The notes under the pieces were generated by a model, which made no database searches, had not been told where the DNA came from, and saw only the letters and a list, made by a program, of their open reading frames with translations. A DNA stretch of 6,433 nt, from the NCBI GenBank assembly GCA_041678445.1, contig JBAYOD010000187.1, positions 1 to 6,433 of the forward strand. Reading direction: 5' to 3'. The stretch's first letter is position 1, and each line of letters starts with the position of its first letter. Made by a program: the position numbers and the translations under genes. Positions 1 to 4,315 of the stretch are shown one piece after another. The DNA comes from Zeimonas sp041678445. Its GTDB lineage: Bacteria; Pseudomonadota; Gammaproteobacteria; Burkholderiales; Burkholderiaceae_E.

Positions 1-2
1 CC

Positions 3-491
3 ACCGGCGGCAGCATGCGGCTGTACTCGGTCAACTACGCCGGCCACGCGCCGATCTGCCTGAACGATCGTAGTGCGTTCAGCGGCGTGACGGCCAGCCC
101 GCCCGACTTCGCAGGGCTCTACCCGCAGGCCTATTGCGCCGGCGGAACCTACAACTCGACGTCGCTGGGCAACTCGGCGCTGATCGCCGGCGGCTTTCGC
201 AACAACGTGTTCGAGGGCGGCGACATCGCACTGGGCGCGAGCAACAAGATCTACGGCAGCGTGATCGCCGGCGACATCCTGACCACGACCGGCAGCACCG
301 AAGTCACCGGCCAGATCATCGTCGCGGCGCAGGACCCGTCTTCGACCCAGACCACCTGGAGCGGCTCGACGACGGTCCACATGTCCGAGGACCACGAGGA
401 CTTCGATCCGGACGCGAACCCGTTCGACGACTCGGACGGGGCGGCGGGCACGAACTCGGACGCCAAGCTGCTCTGGTCGCGCTATCTGTAA
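3..491 (+). CDS. C-terminal part of an unrecognised beta-repeat protein (possibly surface or pilus-associated)
   Basis: The reading frame is open from the left edge to TAA at 489-491, so the start lies outside the window and about 162 residues are visible. An internal ATG at 15 is in frame but has no recognisable ribosome binding site, so it is not taken as the start. The middle of the visible part is rich in Gly, Ser, Thr, Asn and Ile with a loose repeat such as GGDIALGASNKIYGSVIAGD followed by TEVTGQIIVAAQ. This resembles the short-turn beta-helix or bactofilin-like repeats of secreted or pilus-related proteins. Two cysteines (in APICLND and AYCAGG) could form a disulfide in an exported protein. 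The tail is very acidic (EDHEDFDPDANPFDDSDG) and ends LLWSRYL. A PilX-like or other type IV pilus-associated tail is possible, but I do not recognise the family. It converges on the GST gene with five bases between the stops. Confidence 0.6.
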   Translation, partial: TGGSMRLYSVNYAGHAPICLNDRSAFSGVTASPPDFAGLYPQAYCAGGTYNSTSLGNSALIAGGFRNNVFEGGDIALGASNKIYGSVIAGDILTTTGSTEVTGQIIVAAQDPSSTQTTWSGSTTVHMSEDHEDFDPDANPFDDSDGAAGTNSDAKLLWSRYL

Positions 492-496
492 GCGAG

Positions 497-1120
497 CTAC
501 TTGACGGCGGCCGAAGGCCGCTGCGACAGGGTTTCGTAATAGGCCTGCAGGTGGTGCAGGCCTTCGTCGCCGGGCACGAACTTCATCAGCCCGCGCGCGA
601 AGTCCAGCGCGCACAGCGCAGTGATGTCGGCGATCGTGAAGCGCTCCCCGGCGGCATACGGCTGGCCGGCCAGCAGCCCGTCGAACCAGCGGGCGATCTC
701 GCGCAGCTTCTCGCCCTGCGAGGCGCCGAAGTCGGGAAACTGCGGCTGCTCGAGCGCGGCCAGGCCGGGGTGGGTGTGGCGGATGCAGTTGGCGATGGTG
801 CCGAACAGGTAGAGCTCCATCCGCCGGTCGGCCATCTCGATGAAGGCCCGCTCGTCGGCATCGCGTCCCATCAGGTTCGGATCCGGATACAGGCCTTCGA
901 GCCAGGTGCAGATCGCGCGCGTTTCGCTGAGCATGCGACCGTCATCGAGTTCGAGTACCGGCACTTTCGCGAGCGGGCTGCGGGCCAGATAGGCCTCGCC
1001 CTTGTGCTCGTTGGTGCGCAGGTCGACCGGGACCAGTTCGATTCCGCCGATGTCCTTCTCGGCCATGAAGATCGTGACCCGTCGGGGGTTCGGGGCGCGT
1101 GAGGCGACGTAAAGTTTCAT
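497..1120 (-). CDS. Glutathione S-transferase family protein
   Basis: This 207-residue protein is full length for a cytosolic bacterial GST, which would conjugate glutathione to electrophiles or use it as a cofactor. The N-terminal thioredoxin-like domain (about 1-80) opens MKLYVASRAPNPRRVTIF, a GST start in which S7 or a neighbour may activate the thiol. It contains VPVLELDDG with the V53-P54 cis-proline site that holds the glutathione backbone. The glutathione gamma-glutamyl site appears as S65-E66-T67, where the usual form is E-S. The helical C-terminal domain carries FTIADI with the helix-capping D165 conserved in GST folds. The ATG at 1118-1120 is chosen because the GST fold begins there and GGAG (1127-1130) lies six bases upstream. 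The frame stays open further upstream but only across the neighbouring gene. It follows the aldo/keto reductase after 14 bases, so the two are probably co-transcribed. The substrate cannot be told from sequence. Confidence 0.93.
   Translation of the reverse strand: MKLYVASRAPNPRRVTIFMAEKDIGGIELVPVDLRTNEHKGEAYLARSPLAKVPVLELDDGRMLSETRAICTWLEGLYPDPNLMGRDADERAFIEMADRRMELYLFGTIANCIRHTHPGLAALEQPQFPDFGASQGEKLREIARWFDGLLAGQPYAAGERFTIADITALCALDFARGLMKFVPGDEGLHHLQAYYETLSQRPSAAVK
505..563 (+). terminator. Tandem GC-rich hairpins after the convergent stop, possible terminator for the upstream gene
   Basis: Two inverted repeats lie 14 to 72 bases beyond the plus-strand stop at 491. The first has arms GCGGCC (507-512) and GGCCGC (516-521) around a GAA loop, extended by a G-U and a C-G pair to 505-523. 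The second has perfect 9-base arms AGGCCTGCA (541-549) and TGCAGGCCT (555-563) around GGTGG. Neither is followed by a T run, so they are not classical intrinsic terminators. Both lie within the last codons of the opposing GST gene. They may stop or protect the 3' end of the plus-strand transcript, or may be chance products of high GC. Confidence 0.3.
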
Positions 1121-1134
1121 GGGAAGCTCCGGAG

Positions 1135-2088
1135 TCAGGGCCGGCTCGCCGTATCGAGTGAGGCGAGGTCGGCCGGTGTCAGGGTAAGCCGGGTGGCGGC
1201 GACCAGGCTGTCGAGCTGCGCGACCGAAGTGGCGCTCGCGATCGGAGCGGTGACCCCGTCGCGCGCGATCAGCCAGGCCAGGGCGACCTCGGCCGGCTGC
1301 GCGCCATGGCCGGCAGCCACTGCGTCGAGCGCTGCGAGGACGCGCAGGCCACGCTCGTCGAGATAGCGACGCGCACGCTGGCCGCGCACACTCTTGCCGA
1401 GATCGTCGGCCGACCGGTACTTGCCGCTCAGGAAACCCGAGGCGAGGCTGTAGTACGGAATGACACCGAGCCCCTCGGCGATGCACAGTTCGCGCAGCGG
1501 GCCATCGAAACCGTCGCGATCGTACAGGTTGTACTCAGGCTGCAGAACTTCGTAGCGCGGCAGCTCGTGCGCCGCGGCCACATCGAGGGCGTCGCGCAGT
1601 TGCCCGGCGTCGTGATTCGAAGTGCCGATCGCCCGCACCTTGCCCTGGCGCAACAGCTGGTCGAAGGCCGCCAGGGTCTCGTCGACCGGCGTGTCGGGGT
1701 CCGGGCGGTGGCTCAGGTACAGGTCGATGTAGTCGGTCTGCAGCCGGCGCAGCGAATGCTCGGCCGCCGCGATGATGCGCTTGCCCGCCAGGCCCTTGTC
1801 ACCGGGCGCCAGTTCCCAGCCGACCTTGGTGATCAGCACCGTGCGGGCGCGCTGGCCCGGCCGGGCAGCGAACCAGTTGCCGATGATGGTCTCCGACTCG
1901 CCCCCGCGATTGCCCGGCGCCCACATCGAATAGCAGTCGGCCGTGTCGATTGCGTCGAGACCCGCGTCGGCAAAACGGTCGAGCAGGGTGAAGGCGGTCG
2001 CTTCGTCGACGGTCCAGCCGAAGACGTTGCCGCCGAAGACCAGGGGCGCGATCCGGAGTCCGGTGCGGCCCAGTGGGCGAGGTTGCAT
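1135..2088 (-). CDS. Aldo/keto reductase
   Basis: This 317-residue protein has the usual length of the NAD(P)H-dependent aldo/keto reductase superfamily, a TIM-barrel family that reduces aldehydes and ketones. It begins MQPRPLGRTGLRIAPLVFGG, typical of the family, and all four catalytic residues are visible: D48 and Y53 (in DTADCYS), K88 (in LITKVGW) and H127 (in LYLSHRPDPDTP). The segments AIGTSNHD, LQPEYNLYDR and the cofactor-binding SATSVAQLDSLV near the C terminus also fit. The ATG at 2086-2088 is preferred over an in-frame upstream start near 2157 because the family N terminus begins here. GGGAG (2098-2102) lies nine bases upstream. It leads an apparent two-gene operon with the GST and is transcribed away from vapBC. 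No clear sigma-70 promoter was found upstream. The physiological substrate is unknown. Confidence 0.95.
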   Translation of the reverse strand: MQPRPLGRTGLRIAPLVFGGNVFGWTVDEATAFTLLDRFADAGLDAIDTADCYSMWAPGNRGGESETIIGNWFAARPGQRARTVLITKVGWELAPGDKGLAGKRIIAAAEHSLRRLQTDYIDLYLSHRPDPDTPVDETLAAFDQLLRQGKVRAIGTSNHDAGQLRDALDVAAAHELPRYEVLQPEYNLYDRDGFDGPLRELCIAEGLGVIPYYSLASGFLSGKYRSADDLGKSVRGQRARRYLDERGLRVLAALDAVAAGHGAQPAEVALAWLIARDGVTAPIASATSVAQLDSLVAATRLTLTPADLASLDTASRP

Positions 2089-2246
2089 GGGAATAAGCTC
2101 CCGGGTGAGGTGCAGGGGCTTATTGTCGCTGGTTCGGGAAAACCGGGCTGTCGGCATCGGTGCGACGCATAGAACCTCCGGCCAATGGACACCTGCTTTC
2201 CGATCGGCGACGCTCTCTCCAGATCAACATGGAGTCTGTGACCGTG

Positions 2247-2261
2247 GTATATACAGTATAC
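2247..2261 (+). promoter_or_regulatory. Palindromic AT-rich element upstream of vapB, likely operator overlapping the -10 region
   Basis: GTATATACAGTATAC has 5-base inverted arms GTATA and TATAC around TACAG. It also contains two perfect smaller palindromes, GTATATAC (2247-2254) and GTATAC (2256-2261). It is an AT-rich island in GC-rich DNA, 27 bases before the vapB start. TATACA at 2257-2262 could serve as the -10 box, but no good -35 was found at the right distance. VapBC complexes generally repress their own promoters by binding such palindromes through the VapB DNA-binding domain, so autoregulation is inferred. Confidence 0.55.
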
Positions 2262-2288
2262 ACAATGGACCATGCCTTGGAGGCCACC

Positions 2289-2546
2289 GTGTTGAGCCGG
2301 GTTTTCAAGAGCGGCAACTCGCAAGCCGTGCGCATTCCGAAGGATCTCGCCTTCGGCCCGACCGTCCAGGAAGTCGAGATCGAGCGACATGGTGACGGGC
2401 TGCTCATCCGGCCCGCCAGGCGGGAATCCTTCGAAGGCCTGGATCATGTGTTGAAGGCCTTTCCGCAAGAGTTCATGGCCGCAGGCCGAGCGCCCCAGAA
2501 GCAGTCCGAGCGAAACTGGCAGGCCGCCGATCGGAAGAAGCGCTGA
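2289..2546 (+). CDS. vapB: VapB-type antitoxin, AbrB/SpoVT DNA-binding domain
   Basis: This 85-residue protein is the antitoxin of the vapBC pair. The N-terminal half carries the swapped-hairpin AbrB signature SRVFKSGNSQAVRIPKDLAF (about residues 3-22), followed by VEIERHGDGLLIRPARR. This domain dimerises and binds the operator. The C-terminal part, from ESFEGLDHVLKAF through PQEFMAAGRAP to SERNW, matches the tail with which VapB wraps around and inhibits VapC. An extra basic end, QAADRKKR, follows. The GTG start at 2289 is chosen because GGAGG (2279-2283) lies five bases upstream; TTG at 2292 would have eight-base spacing. An in-frame ATG at 2265 has no ribosome binding site and lies almost inside the palindromic element, probably upstream of the transcription start. 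The toxin gene begins 29 bases after the stop. Confidence 0.88.
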   Translation: MLSRVFKSGNSQAVRIPKDLAFGPTVQEVEIERHGDGLLIRPARRESFEGLDHVLKAFPQEFMAAGRAPQKQSERNWQAADRKKR

Positions 2547-2575
2547 CCATCGCTTACCCACGACACGGGGCAACG

Positions 2576-2974
2576 GTGCGCTACCTGCTCGACACGAACA
2601 TCTGCATCTATTTGATTCGGTGTCATCCGCCAGCCGTTCTCGAACGATTTCGAGACCTCGCCCGGGGTGATGTCGGAATGTCGGTCGTCACGCTGGCGGA
2701 GTTGCGTCACGGCATCGAAGCCTTGGCCATCGGGCGCGATCAGGCCCGGCAAGCGCTTGGCGAACTGCTTGCCTACATTCCCGCGCAAGCCTTCGACGTC
2801 GAAGCCACCGCGTCCTACGGCGTGCTCGCCGCGGCGGTACGCAACCGTCGCCGGGATGCGCTTGACCGATTGATCGCCGCCCACGCGATCCGTTTGGGCG
2901 CCACGCTCGTCACGAACCATGAGTCCGATTTCGCCGACTATCCGGGACTGCGCATCGAGAACTGGGCTCGATGA
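2576..2974 (+). CDS. vapC: VapC toxin, PIN-domain ribonuclease
   Basis: This 132-residue protein has the normal length of VapC toxins, which are Mg2+-dependent RNases that cleave tRNA or rRNA when freed from VapB. The PIN-domain acidic residues are present in order: D6 in YLLDTN, E42 in TLAELRHGIE, D97 in ALDRLIAAHA, and D118 in TNHESDFADYPGLRIENW. The glycine usual before the third acid (form GxND) is replaced by RRDALD, but the acid itself aligns, so the toxin looks intact. The start is GTG at 2576, giving MRYLLDTN, with GGGG (2567-2570) five bases upstream. A GTG start and modest ribosome binding site would keep toxin output below that of the antitoxin. It is presumably transcribed from the vapB promoter. 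The specific RNA target cannot be inferred. Confidence 0.94.
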   Translation: MRYLLDTNICIYLIRCHPPAVLERFRDLARGDVGMSVVTLAELRHGIEALAIGRDQARQALGELLAYIPAQAFDVEATASYGVLAAAVRNRRRDALDRLIAAHAIRLGATLVTNHESDFADYPGLRIENWAR

Positions 2975-3011
2975 CGCCGTCCTGCCGCATACCCGACCAC
3001 CGGAGAGTCCT

Positions 3012-3815
3012 TTGACCGAGCAAGAATCCCTGCACCCCCTGCGCCCCTTCCTGAAGAACTGGCTCTGGGAGCACGGCCGCGTCGGCACCCGCTACCTCGA
3101 CTGCGCCACCGGCGAAGTCCGGTTCGACGAGGGCAAGAAGGCGCGCTTCGCCGCCGAGCAGCAGATCCACGTTTCGCTGGCCGATGACGCCGACGACGCC
3201 GTGCACGGCACCGGGCCCGCCGTGCACGAAGCCGGGCTCGCACAGTTCCTGCGCGCCGCCCAGTTCGGCAAACCCGAAGCGGCCGGTTCTGCCGCCGAGG
3301 TTCAGCGCGCGGTGCAGGACTGCATCGACCTCGGCCTGGCCTGCGCCTATCAGCCCGACGCGCAACGGGCCTGGGCACGCTACGCGCTCGAGCCGATGTT
3401 CGACGATGAGATCCGCGCCGCAGTCGTCGCCGACATCCGGCGCAAGTACCTCGGAATGCGCGCGCAACTGGCCCTGTACGACTTCACTGTCTTTCACGGC
3501 CTGCCTGACCCGCTATTGCTCGGCGACACCCCGTTCATCGACTGGCGGGTGCGGGCTCGCCCGCCAGTGCCCTTCGTGTCGATGCCGCTCGGGCCTTATT
3601 GCCTGCTGGTCGGCACACCGTCGAACAAGACCAGCCGTGCCGGGCCGGTGAACTGGAAGAGCGTGGTCGCGATGGGCCCGTTCAAGGACCACAATCGCCA
3701 TATCGTCGACGCCGCACGCCTGTGGCTGGTCGCCACCACCGACGAGCAGCTTGCCGCCCTGCAGGCGCGCTATGCGCCGCCCGAAGCGCCGAAGGCAGAG
3801 ATGGATGGCGGGTAG
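3012..3815 (+). CDS. DUF4238-like protein of unknown function
   Basis: From TTG at 3012 this gene encodes 267 residues. I chose that start because GGAG (3002-3005) precedes it by six bases. An in-frame ATG at 2919 would overlap the vapC end by 56 bases and add residues unlike any family start. The opening HPLRPFLKNWLWEHGRVGTR recalls the DUF4238 opening (xPRFLLRNFA, then a description of a value or tag). The later LLLGDTPFIDWR followed by VPFVSMPLGPYCLLVG recalls the DUF4238 block where a stored datum, then a favoured hydrophobic strand, appears. Assignment is by pattern memory only. No catalytic motif, signal peptide or membrane segment is seen, so it is probably cytosolic. It starts 37 bases after vapC on the same strand, so it may be read as a third gene of that transcript. 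It contains two long perfect inverted repeats. Confidence 0.65.
   Translation: MTEQESLHPLRPFLKNWLWEHGRVGTRYLDCATGEVRFDEGKKARFAAEQQIHVSLADDADDAVHGTGPAVHEAGLAQFLRAAQFGKPEAAGSAAEVQRAVQDCIDLGLACAYQPDAQRAWARYALEPMFDDEIRAAVVADIRRKYLGMRAQLALYDFTVFHGLPDPLLLGDTPFIDWRVRARPPVPFVSMPLGPYCLLVGTPSNKTSRAGPVNWKSVVAMGPFKDHNRHIVDAARLWLVATTDEQLAALQARYAPPEAPKAEMDGG
3200..3228. repeat. Perfect 10-base inverted repeat inside the DUF4238-like gene
   Basis: CGTGCACGGC (3200-3209) and GCCGTGCACG (3219-3228) are perfect inverted arms around ACCGGGCCC. Each arm contains the self-complementary octamer CGTGCACG, and the two octamers (3200-3207 and 3221-3228) start 21 bases apart, about two helical turns. The arms encode the near-repeat AVHG and AVHE. 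It could form an RNA hairpin or be a protein site, or it may be chance in GC-rich coding DNA. Confidence 0.7.
3541..3568. repeat. Perfect 9-base inverted repeat inside the DUF4238-like gene
   Basis: ACTGGCGGG (3541-3549) and CCCGCCAGT (3560-3568) are perfect inverted arms around a 10-base spacer. They cover the codons for DWRVRARPPVP. A stable RNA stem-loop is predicted by eye. No T run follows, so it is not an intrinsic terminator. Confidence 0.65.
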
Positions 3816-3851
3816 ACGTCTGCCAAGGGTCCGGCCCTGCCCTGTCGCGAG

Positions 3852-3880
3852 TTGACTGTATCTCAGAAGAGATACAAAAT
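3852..3880 (+). promoter_or_regulatory. Promoter and operator of the relB-like antitoxin gene
   Basis: TTGACT (3852-3857) matches five of six -35 positions. CAAAAT (3875-3880) is a weaker -10 at the ideal 17-base spacing. A perfect inverted repeat of 8-base arms, TGTATCTC (3857-3864) and GAGATACA (3869-3876), fills the spacer around AGAA. A ribbon-helix-helix antitoxin bound there would cover the polymerase site, so negative autoregulation is inferred. The downstream gene also has a strong GGAGG at 3891-3895. Confidence 0.7.
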
Positions 3881-3903
3881 GCGCTGAAACGGAGGTTTCT
3901 GCC

Positions 3904-4182
3904 ATGTCACAGTCCACGATGCTGCATGTCCGGGTGGACAGCGAAACCAAGGCGCAGGCCAGTGAGGCGCTGGCAGCCATGGGGCTGTCCGTGTCGGATG
4001 CGGTGCGCATCCTGCTCAAGCGCGTGGTCGACGACCAGGCTTTCCCACTGGAACTCAAGGTCCCGAACGCCAGAACTCGTGAAGCGATGGAAGAGGCCCG
4101 CGCGATGATGAAGGCCCGCACGGCACGTTTCGACTCTGCTGATGCCCTGATCGATGATCTCGAAAAGGCCCGCCAGCAGTAA
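3904..4182 (+). CDS. relB: RelB/DinJ-family antitoxin, apparently orphaned
   Basis: This 92-residue protein has the length and layout of RelB/DinJ antitoxins. A beta strand MLHVRVD (6-12) leads into the helix ETKAQASEALAAMGL. The second helix SVSDAVRILLKRVVDD (about 29-44) completes the ribbon-helix-helix DNA-binding fold. The pattern F-P-L-E-L then P-N-A-R-T-R-E-A-M (about 47-62) is typical of the family, and the charged C-terminal helix would bind the toxin. The ATG at 3904 has GGAGG (3891-3895) eight bases upstream. The gene has its own promoter and operator. The toxin frame overlaps its last 29 bases but is reduced to a remnant, so this antitoxin appears to have lost its partner. It may survive as a regulator, or as protection against a related toxin elsewhere in the genome. 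The symbol reflects family only; dinJ would be equally apt. Confidence 0.88.
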   Translation: MSQSTMLHVRVDSETKAQASEALAAMGLSVSDAVRILLKRVVDDQAFPLELKVPNARTREAMEEARAMMKARTARFDSADALIDDLEKARQQ

Positions 4183-4273
4183 GCGAGCCACGCCGCCCAG
4201 ATTGTGCGACTACACTGGCGACGCCATCATCTTCGTGCGTGCGGGTACGCATTCTGAACTGTTCGGGGAATGA
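4154..4273 (+). pseudogene. Remnant of a RelE/YafQ-family toxin with the middle deleted in frame
   Basis: A 39-codon frame begins at ATG 4154, overlaps the antitoxin end by 29 bases, and stops at TGA 4271-4273. Its last 18 residues, GDAIIFVRAGTHSELFGE, are the characteristic C terminus of YafQ-like RelE toxins (form hhhxRxGTHxxLF), including the His and Phe that in E. coli YafQ belong to the active site. The first 20 residues, from MISKR through SKRATPPRLCDYT, look like the N-terminal tail of toxins in this group. The central body, roughly 60-70 residues of a normal toxin of about 90-110, is absent, including the other catalytic histidines and the aspartate. The junction lies near 4216/4217 and preserves the frame. 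Activity as an RNase is not expected. The placement directly after and overlapping the antitoxin is the normal operon arrangement, which supports homology. The alternative, a natural small protein, is less likely. Confidence 0.75.
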
Positions 4274-4303
4274 CGAGCGGCAGACAGGAGGCTCGGCCGC
4301 TCG
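4274..4303. terminator. Inverted repeat between convergent toxin remnant and glmS, weak terminator candidate
   Basis: CGAGCGG (4274-4280) and CCGCTCG (4297-4303) form 7-base arms around a 16-base loop, in the 42-base gap between two convergent stops. The position suits a bidirectional terminator. The loop is large and no T run follows on either strand, so the support is structural only. Confidence 0.3.
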
Positions 4304-4315
4304 CGCGAAACGATA

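Noticed and set aside
134..1102. Long open plus-strand frame across the first gene and the GST gene
   Set aside because: It is Arg-rich low-complexity antisense and out-of-frame translation of two well-supported genes, with no ribosome binding site and no recognisable domain.
1121..1486. N-terminal extension of the GST frame
   Set aside because: It overlaps the aldo/keto reductase gene in another frame, and the GST fold with ribosome binding site begins at 1120.
1306..2172. Long open plus-strand frame opposite the aldo/keto reductase
   Set aside because: It is antisense to a gene with all four catalytic residues conserved; open antisense frames are common in GC-rich DNA.
2240..2262. LexA/SOS box near vapB
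   Set aside because: The minus strand reads TACTGTATATA, a good left half-site, but the matching ACAG half is absent at the required spacing, so only a half-site exists.
2160..2288. N-terminal extension of VapB from ATG 2160 or 2265
   Set aside because: The extra residues match nothing in the family, the stretch contains the palindromic element, and only the GTG at 2289 has a proper ribosome binding site.
2412..2424. Palindrome CCCGCC-A-GGCGGG inside vapB
   Set aside because: The single-base spacer cannot form an RNA hairpin, and the arms are explained by the codons for RPARRE in GC-rich DNA.
4183..4315. Tn7-like transposon end or attachment duplication downstream of glmS
   Set aside because: No TGTGGGCGG-like terminal sequence, repeated 22-base-type binding sites or target duplication could be found by eye.
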